From positions 1 to 16,345 of the forward strand of contig JAKOSZ010000068.1 of assembly GCA_029776555.1 (NCBI GenBank): a stretch of DNA of 16,345 nt, given 5' to 3'. The DNA comes from Bacillota bacterium. GTDB taxonomy: Bacteria > Bacillota > Clostridia > Acetivibrionales > JAKOSZ01. The stretch's first letter is position 1. Each line of letters starts with the position of its first letter. Shown piece by piece: positions 8,498 through 15,698 of the stretch. The position numbers and the translations under genes are program-made. The notes under the pieces are model-generated. The model did no database searches. It was not told the DNA's origin and saw only the letters and a list, made by a program, of their open reading frames with translations.

Positions 8498-9798
8498 TGA
8501 CCCTGGTGATGAAGGTCTACGATTTAAGAAACGGTAGCGCGGAGGAGCTGTACTTAAAGCTTCGGAAGAGAAACTCCATGGAGCTTAAAGAAGTTACGGA
8601 AACGGTTGGAGAAATACTGGCCAATGTAAAAGACAGGGGAGATACGGCCCTTTTGGAATACACCCAAAGATTTGACGGGGTTAAGCTTGAAAGGGACAGG
8701 ATAAGGGTCAGGGACGAGGAAATTGACAGAGCCTACCGGGAGACGGATCAAAGCCTTCTTAAGATAATACGGAAGGCGGCCAAAAACATCAGGGATTTCC
8801 ATGAACTGCAAAAGGAGAAGTCCTGGTTTACGGCTGAGCCCGGCGGGGTCATCCTGGGGCAGCTCATAAGGCCCCTGAAGCTTGTGGGCGTGTATGTGCC
8901 CGGCGGGACAGCCCCGTTAGTGTCATCGGTGCTGATGAACATAATTCCCGCAAAAGCGGCGGGGGTTAAAAAAATAATAATGGCAACCCCGCCCATGAAA
9001 GATGGGAGCGTCAGCCCTGCCATGCTGGCGGCGGCAAGGGAAGCGGGCGCCGACGAAATATACAGGGTTGGCGGAGCTCAGGCCATCGGCGCCATGGCCT
9101 TTGGCACCGAAACCGTTCCCAGGGTGGAAAAGATTGTCGGGCCGGGCAACATATACGTCGCCACGGCCAAGAGGCTGGTGTTCGGCTGCTGTGACATAGA
9201 CATGTTTGCGGGTCCCAGCGAGATTGTCATTGTGGCAGACGACTCGGCCAACCCAGTCTATGTGGCCGCGGACCTTTTGTCTCAGGCCGAACACGACCTA
9301 ATGGCTTCCGCTGTACTGGTTACCATGTCCGAAAGGATGGCGGAAGAGGTGTGCAAAGAGCTGGAAAGGCAGAAAGCCTGCCTTTCCAGGAGGGACATTA
9401 TAGAGAAGTCCCTTAAGGAGTATGGCGCCATAGTCATAGTGAATGGTCTTGAAGAAGCCATTGACGTGGTCAACGCCATTGCCCCGGAACATCTGGAACT
9501 CTGTGTGGCGGAGCCGTTCAGCCTGTTAGGGGACACTGTAAACGCCGGGGCCATCTTCCTGGGGAACTACTCCTCGGAACCGCTGGGGGACTATTTCGCC
9601 GGCCCCAACCATGTGCTGCCCACCGGCGGGACAGCCCGGTTTTTCTCACCCTTAAACCTCTCGGACTTTATGAAAAAGTCCAGCATAGTGTACTATACCA
9701 GGGAGGCGCTGGGGAAGGTGAAGGATGACGTTACAGGCTTTGCCGAGGCCGAAGGCCTTATCGCCCACTCCAACGCCATAAGGGTTAGGTTTGAGTGA
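8497..9798 (+). CDS. hisD: Histidinol dehydrogenase
   Basis: 433 aa from the ATG at 8497, which shares its A with the hisG TGA (TGATG), suggesting translational coupling. A GTG at 8494 and an ATG at 8509 are alternatives; the 8509 start would give MKVYDLRNG, also family-like. HisD oxidises histidinol to histidine in two NAD-dependent steps using Zn. The signature runs from about 211 to 245 (IVGPGNIYVATAK, DMFAGPSEIVI). Zn ligands are present as Q263 and H266 (LSQAEHD), D365 (LGDYFAGPNH) and H424 (LIAHSNA), and the catalytic pair E331-H332 lies in APEHLE. Full length for the family. As often in bacteria, the gene for this last step lies near the front of the operon. Confidence 0.97.
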   Translation: MTLVMKVYDLRNGSAEELYLKLRKRNSMELKEVTETVGEILANVKDRGDTALLEYTQRFDGVKLERDRIRVRDEEIDRAYRETDQSLLKIIRKAAKNIRDFHELQKEKSWFTAEPGGVILGQLIRPLKLVGVYVPGGTAPLVSSVLMNIIPAKAAGVKKIIMATPPMKDGSVSPAMLAAAREAGADEIYRVGGAQAIGAMAFGTETVPRVEKIVGPGNIYVATAKRLVFGCCDIDMFAGPSEIVIVADDSANPVYVAADLLSQAEHDLMASAVLVTMSERMAEEVCKELERQKACLSRRDIIEKSLKEYGAIVIVNGLEEAIDVVNAIAPEHLELCVAEPFSLLGDTVNAGAIFLGNYSSEPLGDYFAGPNHVLPTGGTARFFSPLNLSDFMKKSSIVYYTREALGKVKDDVTGFAEAEGLIAHSNAIRVRFE

Positions 9799-9831
9799 AG
9801 GTAACAGCGGCGGAAAAAGAAGGTGATTAAA

Positions 9832-10965
9832 TTGCCAGGGAATCCTGAAAAGGAAAAGAGGGCTTTAAATACCGGCGAAAGGGAAGAGAACAGGTATTGG
9901 AGCGGGATGATAAAAGGCATAAAGCCGTACATTCCCGGTGAACAGCCGAAAGATCAAAAATACATAAAGCTCAACACCAATGAGAACCCTTACCCGCCCT
10001 CCCCCAGGGTGCTGGAAGCCATAAAGCGGGCTGCCGACGGGAGCTTGAGGCTCTACCCGGACCCCGAGTGCAGTTCATTAAGGGAAACCATAGCACGGCA
10101 CTTCGGCCTTAAAAAAGAGCAGGTGTTTGTGGGCAACGGTTCCGATGAACTTTTGGCTTTTGCCTTTGCGGCCTTTTTTACGGGCAAGGCTCCCATACTT
10201 TTCCCGGAAATAACCTATAGCTTCTTTCCGGTGTACTGCAAGTTTTTCGGCATAGACTATGAGCCTGTGCCCCTGGGAAAAGACTTTTCCGTGGCGGTAG
10301 AGAAGTTCTGCCGGCCCAACGGAGGCGTGGCCCTGCCCAACCCCAACGCTCCCACCGGCATATGCCTTAAGGCAAGCCAGGTGGAGGAAATAGCGGCCCG
10401 TAATCCTGAAAGCGTTGTGCTGATTGATGAGGCCTACATAGACTTCGGAGGGGAATCGGTGGTAAGCCTTGTTGACAGCTACCCAAATCTCCTGGTGGTG
10501 CAGACTTTCTCCAAGTCCCGCTCACTGGCGGGCTTGCGCCTGGGTATGGCCATGGGCCGCGAAGGTTTGATAGAAGGCCTAAGGCGGGTAAAGGACTCCT
10601 TCAACTCCTACACCGTAGACAGGATCGCGCTGGCGGCAGGTGAGGAAGCCATAAAGGACCGGGAGTATTTTGAAGAAACCCGGCGCAAAATAATTGAGAC
10701 CCGCTGCCGGGTGAGAAATGAGCTAATCAGTATGGGCTTTGAGGTCACCGATTCCATGGCCAACTTCCTGTTCATGTCCCATCCGGCCGTACCGGCGGAC
10801 TTCCTCTACAGGGAGCTTAAAAGCAAAGGGGTGCTGGTGAGGTATTTTGACAGGCCAAAGATTGAGAACCACCTCCGGGTGACCATCGGCACCGATGAGG
10901 AGATGGACTGTTTTTTAAGGGCGTTAAGAGAAGTTATGGCCTGCTGTCCCCAGGGTGGAAGCTGA
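9832..10965 (+). CDS. hisC: Histidinol-phosphate aminotransferase
   Basis: 377 aa from a TTG at 9832 with AAGGTGA (9820-9826) 5 nt upstream; a GTG at 9823 inside that site is the alternative. An ATG at 9907 would cut off family-like sequence (NRYWSGMIKGIKPYIPGEQP, 20-39), so it is unlikely. HisC is a PLP enzyme of fold type I that converts imidazole acetol phosphate and glutamate to histidinol phosphate. Seen are KLNTNENPYPPSP (46-58), VGNGSDELL (100-108), NPNAPTG (170-176), IDEAYIDF (198-205, with D199 and Y202) and the PLP lysine K228 in TFSKSRSLAGLRLG, with R236. The first 20 residues are charged and not family-like, a slightly long N-terminus. Followed by an unusual 295-nt gap before hisB. 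Confidence 0.95.
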   Translation: MPGNPEKEKRALNTGEREENRYWSGMIKGIKPYIPGEQPKDQKYIKLNTNENPYPPSPRVLEAIKRAADGSLRLYPDPECSSLRETIARHFGLKKEQVFVGNGSDELLAFAFAAFFTGKAPILFPEITYSFFPVYCKFFGIDYEPVPLGKDFSVAVEKFCRPNGGVALPNPNAPTGICLKASQVEEIAARNPESVVLIDEAYIDFGGESVVSLVDSYPNLLVVQTFSKSRSLAGLRLGMAMGREGLIEGLRRVKDSFNSYTVDRIALAAGEEAIKDREYFEETRRKIIETRCRVRNELISMGFEVTDSMANFLFMSHPAVPADFLYRELKSKGVLVRYFDRPKIENHLRVTIGTDEEMDCFLRALREVMACCPQGGS

Positions 10966-10975
10966 ACCTATCCCT

Positions 10976-11035
10976 GAAAATGGGTGAGGTGCTTGAGGGT
11001 AGCTTTGAAAATGGGCGAGAAGGAAAATGGGTGGG
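10976..11035 (+). repeat. Three short direct repeats after hisC
   Basis: The word GAAAATGGGYGRG occurs three times, at 10976-10988, 11007-11019 and 11023-11035, at spacings of 31 and 16 nt. It lies in the first part of the hisC-hisB spacer, directly before the tandem hairpin element. An open frame of 63 codons (10980-11171) crosses both, but it has no ribosome binding site and unconvincing composition, so I do not call a gene. Role unknown. Confidence 0.45.
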
Positions 11036-11056
11036 ACATTTGAACACTGAAAGGAA

Positions 11057-11160
11057 GAGGTGCCCTGGCGATAACCGGCTGAAGCCGGGTACATGCCGAC
11101 CACCGCGGGAGGCGGCGGAGAGGCGTTCTGGCGGTAATAGGCCAAAGCCAGAGATGCGCT
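11057..11160 (+). repeat. Tandem 63-nt-period repeat with covarying hairpins in the hisC-hisB spacer
   Basis: Two related units start at 11057 and 11120, exactly 63 nt apart. Over the first 34 positions 23 are identical and 9 of the 11 changes are transitions. Each unit folds the same way: CCTGGC (11064-11069) with GCCGGG (11084-11089), and TCTGGC (11127-11132) with GCCAGA (11147-11152), both closing a 14-nt loop of pattern GRTAANNGGCYRAA. One pair changes C-G to T-A and another T-G to T-A. In both, the right arm can instead pair with the GGC inside the loop. A GC hairpin (11100-11118, CCACCGC against GCGGCGG) separates them. It may be a structured RNA or a diverged duplication; no known family is assigned. 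Confidence 0.5.
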
Positions 11161-11209
11161 TTCTGAAGTGATTTGTTTGGGGAAAATATAGAAAAAAATC
11201 AAGTTATTT

Positions 11210-11218
11210 TGCTATAAT
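11210..11218 (+). promoter_or_regulatory. Internal extended -10 promoter before hisB
   Basis: TGCTATAAT (11210-11218) is a perfect extended -10 (TGnTATAAT) in an A/T-rich stretch that contrasts with the GC-rich surroundings. The hexamer 17 nt upstream (AGAAAA) is not a -35, which extended -10 promoters can do without. Transcription would begin near 11225, about 36 nt before the hisB ATG, and could express hisB-purC-hisHAF-hisIE separately from hisZGDC. Confidence 0.55.
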
Positions 11219-11260
11219 TGCGTTATATTTCTGGCGCAAGCCGGATGGGAGGGCATGAAG

Positions 11261-11848
11261 ATGGAAAGGACGGGCAGGGTGGAGAGAAAAACAGCTGAAA
11301 CCCATGTTGTCCTGTCGCTGGTCATAGACGGGAAGGGAACCGCTGAGGCAAATACGGGAATAGGCTTTTTTGACCACATGCTGACCCTGTTGGCCAAACA
11401 CGGGCTTTTTGACCTGAAAGTCAGCGCAAAAGGGGACCTGGAAGTAGACGCCCATCATACGGTGGAAGACGTAGGCCTTGTCCTTGGACAGGCCATTAAG
11501 GAAGCCCTGGGGGAAAAAATATCGCTTAAGCGCTATGGTTCCGCCTTTGTGCCCATGGATGAAGCTCTGGCAATGGCGGCGCTGGACTTAAGCGGAAGGC
11601 CTTTCCTCTTCTATGATGTTCCCATGACCGCCGGAAGGGTGGGAGAGATGGACACCCAGTTGGTGGAGGAGTTTTTCAGGGCCCTTACTTCCAGCGCGGG
11701 CATAACCCTCCACATAAAGGTCTTCCATGGGAGCAACAACCACCACATTATTGAGGCAATTTTTAAGGCCTTTGCCAGGGCCCTGGCCCAGGCTGCAGAA
11801 ACAGACTCCAGGATTGAGGGAGTTATGTCTACCAAAGGTCTGCTTTAG
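11261..11848 (+). CDS. hisB: Imidazoleglycerol-phosphate dehydratase
   Basis: 195 aa from the ATG at 11261. An in-frame ATG six bases upstream (11255) sits only 1 nt from the ribosome binding site GGGAGGG (11247-11253), whereas 11261 is 7 nt away. HisB is a Mn-dependent dehydratase converting imidazole glycerol phosphate to imidazole acetol phosphate. The paired metal-binding motifs of the family are intact: GFFDHM (35-40), DAHHTVEDVG (63-72) and GSNNHHIIEA (157-166). This is the monofunctional form; the N-terminal HAD phosphatase domain of the enterobacterial fusion is absent, and no separate histidinol-phosphatase is in the window. It follows the structured spacer and internal promoter and precedes purC by 35 nt. 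Confidence 0.96.
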   Translation: MERTGRVERKTAETHVVLSLVIDGKGTAEANTGIGFFDHMLTLLAKHGLFDLKVSAKGDLEVDAHHTVEDVGLVLGQAIKEALGEKISLKRYGSAFVPMDEALAMAALDLSGRPFLFYDVPMTAGRVGEMDTQLVEEFFRALTSSAGITLHIKVFHGSNNHHIIEAIFKAFARALAQAAETDSRIEGVMSTKGLL

Positions 11849-11883
11849 GCTGTATACTCGCAGTAAAGGATGGGAAAAGGTTT

Positions 11884-12768
11884 ATGCTTATCGGCGACAC
11901 AGGTTTTATTAAACTGCCCCTTTTTGTAAAGGGAAAGGTAAGGGATGTCTATGACCTCGGAGACAAGCTGCTTATAATCGCCACCGACAGGATATCGGCC
12001 TTTGACCTGGTGTTTCCCAACCTTATACCCAACAAGGGCAGGGTTTTAAACGGCATGTCCGTATTCTGGTTCAACTTCACCAGGGACATTATCGGCAACC
12101 ACATGATAACTGCCGATGTGGACCGGTACCCCCTGGGACTTTCGGAGTTTAAGGAGGAACTGGCAGGCAGGTCCATGCTGGTAAAGAAGGTTAAAATGGT
12201 AGAGGCGGAGTGCGTGGTGAGAGGGTACCTTGAAGGCTCCGGGCTTAAGGAATACAGGAAAAAAGGCAGCATAAGCGGCATAAAGCTTCCCGAAGGCATG
12301 GTCCAGGCCCAGAAGCTCCCCGAGCCCATTTTCACTCCCACCACCAAGGCAAAGGCCGGCCATGATGAGAGCGTCACATTTGAGGAACTGGCCGACAGGA
12401 TCGGTACGGAACTTGCCGCCAGGCTCAGGGATGTGAGTATTGCGCTTTATGAAAAAGCCAGCAAACATGCCGCAAACCGGGGAATCATACTGGCCGACAC
12501 CAAGTTTGAGTTCGGCATCCTGGATGGAGAGCTTATAGCCGCCGACGAGATGTTTACCCCCGACTCCTCCAGGTTCTGGGCTATGGACGACTACCAGCCC
12601 GGAAGGGCCCAGAAGAGCTTTGACAAGCAGTATATAAGGGATTATCTTGAGTCCATCGGCTGGGACAAAAACCCGCCGGCTCCCGTCCTGCCTGACGATG
12701 TGGTTAAAAAGACCGAGGAAAAATATCTTGAAGCCTGCGAGAGGATAACGGGCAGCAAATTGCTGTGA
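11884..12768 (+). CDS. purC: SAICAR synthetase (phosphoribosylaminoimidazole-succinocarboxamide synthase)
   Basis: 294 aa, ATG start with GGGAAAAGG (11872-11880) 3 nt upstream. PurC joins CAIR and aspartate with ATP to make SAICAR in purine synthesis. Seen are GKVRDVYDLG (17-26), ATDRISAFD (33-41), the first family signature around VEAECVVRGYLEGSG (106-120), the second as ILADTKFEFG (202-211), and the C-terminal DDYQPGRAQKSFDKQYIRDY (235-254) typical of the long, about 300-aa PurC type rather than the roughly 240-aa form of Bacillus pur operons. It lies between hisB and hisH with ordinary operon spacing, so it is co-transcribed with histidine genes. SAICAR leads to AICAR, which HisF also releases, giving a metabolic reason for the placement. 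Composition matches its neighbours. Confidence 0.96.
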   Translation: MLIGDTGFIKLPLFVKGKVRDVYDLGDKLLIIATDRISAFDLVFPNLIPNKGRVLNGMSVFWFNFTRDIIGNHMITADVDRYPLGLSEFKEELAGRSMLVKKVKMVEAECVVRGYLEGSGLKEYRKKGSISGIKLPEGMVQAQKLPEPIFTPTTKAKAGHDESVTFEELADRIGTELAARLRDVSIALYEKASKHAANRGIILADTKFEFGILDGELIAADEMFTPDSSRFWAMDDYQPGRAQKSFDKQYIRDYLESIGWDKNPPAPVLPDDVVKKTEEKYLEACERITGSKLL

Positions 12769-12815
12769 GCGCCTGCCCGGCCGGTGCCGAAGTGAGATGC
12801 CAGGAGGCTGAGAGC

Positions 12816-13433
12816 TTGATTGCCGTTGTGGACCATGGAGCAGGAAACTTAAGGAGCGTAGAGAAAGCCTTTCAATACATTGGCTGCCATGCGGCTGTGA
12901 CGGATGACCCTTCCGCCATTTTAAGAGCTGACGCTGTTGTACTGCCCGGGGTGGGAGCCTTTGCCGACGTGATGAAAAGGCTTGAAACCCTGGGCTTGCT
13001 GGGTGTTGTCAGGGAGGTTATTGAGCGGGGCAAACCCTTCCTGGGCATATGCCTTGGAATGCAGCTTCTTTTTGACTTCAGCGAAGAAGGCCAGGAGAAG
13101 ACTGCCGGGCTTGGGGTTTTCAGGGGGACCGTAAGAAGGCTCCCCGCCCAAAAGGGCCTAAAAGTTCCCCATGTGGGCTGGAATCTGCTTGACATAAAGG
13201 GCGACAGCCCCCTCTTTAAAAACCTTGATGGGGCTCCGTATGTGTACTTTGTGCACTCCTACTGCGTTTGCGCTGAAGACAGGAGCATAGCTGCCGCCAG
13301 CGCCAGGCATGGGATAGAGTTTGATGCGGCCGTAAGCAGTGGAAACGTGCACGCTGTCCAGTTCCACCCCGAGAAGAGCGGGAGGATAGGGCTGGCTGTG
13401 CTGAGGGGCTTTGCGGACTTTGCGAAGCTTTGA
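12816..13433 (+). CDS. hisH: Imidazole glycerol phosphate synthase glutaminase subunit
   Basis: 205 aa from a TTG at 12816 with AGGAGG (12802-12807) 8 nt upstream; it begins MIAVVDHGAGNLRS, the standard HisH N-terminus. A longer frame from GTG 12765 overlaps the purC stop and adds 17 unlike residues. HisH is a class I glutamine amidotransferase that passes ammonia to HisF. The oxyanion region PGVGAF (44-49), nucleophile C79 in LGICLGMQ, and the His/Glu pair H184-E186 in VQFHPEKSG are intact. VPHVGWN (118-124), typical of HisH, rules out related amidotransferases. It is separated from its partner hisF by hisA, a common order. Confidence 0.96.
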   Translation: MIAVVDHGAGNLRSVEKAFQYIGCHAAVTDDPSAILRADAVVLPGVGAFADVMKRLETLGLLGVVREVIERGKPFLGICLGMQLLFDFSEEGQEKTAGLGVFRGTVRRLPAQKGLKVPHVGWNLLDIKGDSPLFKNLDGAPYVYFVHSYCVCAEDRSIAAASARHGIEFDAAVSSGNVHAVQFHPEKSGRIGLAVLRGFADFAKL

Positions 13434-13459
13434 AATATCCTGGCTTGGAGGATTGTGCC

Positions 13460-14179
13460 ATGGTAATTTACCCGGCCATTGACATAAAGGATGGGAAATG
13501 TGTAAGACTGGTGCAGGGGCGGTTTGACAACGCCACGGTCTACTCGGAGGACCCGGTGGAGACAGCCCTGAAATGGGAAAGGGCCGGGGCCTGCTTCCTG
13601 CATCTTGTGGACCTTGACGGGGCAAGGACCGGAAAACCGCAGAACATTGACATCATCGGCCGGATAGCCGTAAGCCTTGGCATACTTGTGCAGGCGGGAG
13701 GCGGTATAAGAAGCATGGAGGATATTGAAGCGGTCCTGGGCAAGAGAATCCGGCGGGTAATACTGGGGACATCGGCTGTACAAAATCCCGGCTTTATCAA
13801 AGAAGCGCTTAAGGCTTACGGAAGCAGTATAGCCGCAGCCATTGACGCCAGGGACGGCAAAGTGGCCGTGGAAGGCTGGTTTAAGACAAGCGGGCTGTCA
13901 GCGGTGGACTTTGCCCGGGAAATGGAAGACTTGGGTGTAAAGACGGTCATTTATACGGATATATCCAGGGACGGCACCCTTTCGGGGCCCAACTTCAAAG
14001 CCGTGGAAGAGCTGAAAAAGGCCGTGGGAATAGAGGTCATAGCTTCAGGGGGAATAAGCAGCCTGGATGACTTAAAAAGGCTTAAGGAGACAGGGGTGTC
14101 GGGTGTAATAATAGGAAAGGCGCTGTACACGGGTGATATTGACTTAAGAGAGGCTCTTGAGCTGGTTAAGCAGGGATGA
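13460..14179 (+). CDS. hisA: ProFAR isomerase (phosphoribosylformimino-AICAR-ribotide isomerase)
   Basis: 239 aa from the ATG at 13460, with GGAGG (13447-13451) 8 nt upstream; an in-frame TTG at 13430 overlapping the hisH stop is a poorer choice. HisA is a TIM-barrel enzyme performing the Amadori rearrangement of ProFAR to PRFAR. The half-barrel symmetry shows in the two catalytic aspartates, D8 (YPAIDIKDG) and D129 (AAIDARDG), and in the phosphate-binding glycines at QAGGGIR (78-84) and IASGGIS (194-200). YTDISRDGT (165-173) is also characteristic. Length and motifs are normal. It ends 55 nt before hisF, a gap with no visible promoter or terminator. Confidence 0.96.
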   Translation: MVIYPAIDIKDGKCVRLVQGRFDNATVYSEDPVETALKWERAGACFLHLVDLDGARTGKPQNIDIIGRIAVSLGILVQAGGGIRSMEDIEAVLGKRIRRVILGTSAVQNPGFIKEALKAYGSSIAAAIDARDGKVAVEGWFKTSGLSAVDFAREMEDLGVKTVIYTDISRDGTLSGPNFKAVEELKKAVGIEVIASGGISSLDDLKRLKETGVSGVIIGKALYTGDIDLREALELVKQG

Positions 14180-14234
14180 CAAATAGCAGCGACAAGGCGC
14201 AGGATATTCAATTAAGCATAGAGGAGAGGTTTTT

Positions 14235-14996
14235 ATGCTCGCAAAGCGAATTATCCCCTGCCTGGACGTACAGGGGGGCAGGGTTGTAAAGGGAGTGAAT
14301 TTTGTAAATATCAGGGATGCCGGAGACCCTGTGGAGATTGCTGCGGCATATGACAGGGCAGGGGCCGATGAGCTTGCTTTCCTGGATATCACCGCTACCA
14401 GCGACGCCAGGGAAATAATGGTTGACCTTGTTAAACGGGTGGCAGAGCAGGTGTTTATTCCCTTTACCGTTGGAGGAGGCATAAGGACGGTTGAGGACTT
14501 CAGAGCCATACTCAAGGCGGGAGCCGATAAGATATCCATATGTTCAGCGGCTTTTAAGAAGCCTGAGCTGATTTCGGAAGCAGCGCTTAAGTTCGGCAGC
14601 CAGTGTGTTGTGGTAGCCATAGATGCAAAGAGAAGGCCTGACGGGAAAGGATGGGAGGCCTTTATACACGGAGGAAGGATTAACACCGGCCGGGATGCGG
14701 TGGAATGGGCCATGGAGGCTGAACGGCTGGGAGCGGGAGAGATACTGCTCACCAGCATGGACCGGGACGGCACAAAAGACGGCTATGACATTGAATTGAC
14801 GAAAACCGTTGCAGGCTGTGTGAAAATACCGGTAATAGCTTCCGGGGGAGCCGGAAGCAGGGAGCATTTTTATGAGGTACTGACCGAGGGGATGGCCGAC
14901 GCGGCTTTGGCCGCCTCACTGTTCCATTACAGGGAGCTGGAGATAGGAAGCCTAAAGCAGTATTTAAAGGAAAAAGGGGTAGAAGTGAGGCTGTAA
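14235..14996 (+). CDS. hisF: Imidazole glycerol phosphate synthase cyclase subunit
   Basis: 253 aa, ATG start with GAGGAGAGG (14221-14229) upstream. HisF is a TIM barrel that combines PRFAR with ammonia from HisH to give imidazole glycerol phosphate and AICAR. The N-terminus MLAKRIIPCLDV, catalytic D11 and D130 (VVAIDAK), phosphate-binding glycines in FTVGGGIRT (77-85) and IASGGAGS, and the ammonia-gate residues R5, E46 and K99 are present. One oddity: the segment usually reading ADKVSINSAA reads ADKISICSAA here, so the asparagine corresponding to N103 of the Thermotoga enzyme is cysteine (TGT, codon at 14541-14543). Otherwise full length and normal. Confidence 0.96.
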   Translation: MLAKRIIPCLDVQGGRVVKGVNFVNIRDAGDPVEIAAAYDRAGADELAFLDITATSDAREIMVDLVKRVAEQVFIPFTVGGGIRTVEDFRAILKAGADKISICSAAFKKPELISEAALKFGSQCVVVAIDAKRRPDGKGWEAFIHGGRINTGRDAVEWAMEAERLGAGEILLTSMDRDGTKDGYDIELTKTVAGCVKIPVIASGGAGSREHFYEVLTEGMADAALAASLFHYRELEIGSLKQYLKEKGVEVRL

Positions 14997-15035
14997 ATCC
15001 GGCTCTTCCGGCGGGGATAAACGGAGGTTGCGGAA

Positions 15036-15698
15036 ATGGAAGAATTGCTGAAAGAAGTGAAGTTTGATGAAAGAGGGCTGGCGGCTGCTATTATTCAGGA
15101 CTACAGGACCGGAGAGGTTTTAATGCTTGCCTACATGAACAGGGAAGCCCTGGAGAAGTCGCTCACAACAGGCCTGGCTACCTACTGGAGCCGCAGCAGG
15201 GGGAGCTTGTGGACCAAGGGGGAGACTTCGGGCAATTTTCAGCGCATAAAGTCGGTGAGCCTTGACTGCGACGGGGATGCCCTGCTGCTGAAGGTGGAGC
15301 AGGTGGGAAACGCCTGTCATACGGGGTATCACTCCTGCTTTTTCAGGGAACTATATAAAGAAGCAGGCGGAGAAGAAAGCCGTGACTTGGGCCTCATCCC
15401 GGCATGCCAGGAGGATCCGGCTGAGATTCTAAAAGAGCTTTACGCTGTTATAAAAGACAGGATGGCTCATCCCAGGGAAGGGTCCTACACCAGTTACCTC
15501 TTTAAGGAGGGGCTGGACAAGATCTTAAAAAAGGTAGGGGAAGAAGCTGCCGAAGTTATTATTGCGGCCAAGAACAGGTCCAGGGATGAGACAAGGTATG
15601 AGATTGCGGACCTCCTTTATCACCTCCTGGTCCTCATGGCAGAGCAGGGCTTAAGCCTTGAGGAGATATACGGCGAGCTTAAGGGGAGAAGGAAGTAG
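15036..15698 (+). CDS. hisIE: Bifunctional phosphoribosyl-AMP cyclohydrolase / phosphoribosyl-ATP pyrophosphatase
   Basis: 220 aa, ATG with GGAGG (15023-15027) 8 nt upstream. Pathway steps two and three are fused in one chain. The N-terminal HisI domain (about 1-110) has YMNREAL (33-39), YWSRSRGSLWTKGETSGN (50-67), the metal-binding DCDGD (77-81) and the Zn cysteines C78, C94 and C101 (GNACHTGYHSC). After a short linker the HisE domain (about 130-215, MazG-like fold) shows GSYTSYLF (149-156), KVGEEAAEV (166-174) and YEIADLLYHLLVLM (188-201). Last gene of the his operon. No convincing terminator is seen in the following 138 nt, so some read-through into groES is possible. Confidence 0.96.
   Translation: MEELLKEVKFDERGLAAAIIQDYRTGEVLMLAYMNREALEKSLTTGLATYWSRSRGSLWTKGETSGNFQRIKSVSLDCDGDALLLKVEQVGNACHTGYHSCFFRELYKEAGGEESRDLGLIPACQEDPAEILKELYAVIKDRMAHPREGSYTSYLFKEGLDKILKKVGEEAAEVIIAAKNRSRDETRYEIADLLYHLLVLMAEQGLSLEEIYGELKGRRK

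Noticed and set aside
11041..11100. Cobalamin riboswitch
   Set aside because: CACTG, GGAAG, GATAA and an AGCC..TGCC block occur in the right order, but the GGTG/AATCC and CCGC cores and the pairing 5' strand are missing and the spacing is too short; kept only as a comparison in the findings.
11098..11112. T-box antiterminator (ACCGCGGGAG)
   Set aside because: The essential AGGGTGG part, the specifier hairpin and a terminator are all absent.
10980..11171. 63-codon open frame between hisC and hisB
   Set aside because: No ribosome binding site before its ATG, Arg/Gly/Pro-rich composition from GC-rich repeats, and it coincides with the hairpin element; better explained as non-coding.
12765..12815. 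HisH starting at GTG 12765 in overlap with purC
   Set aside because: Lacks a ribosome binding site and adds residues unlike HisH; TTG 12816 has AGGAGG at 8 nt and begins at the family's first strand.
13158..13783. Long minus-strand open frames (155 and 174 codons) opposite hisH and hisA
   Set aside because: They lie antisense to two fully intact, recognisable enzymes and show no domain of their own.
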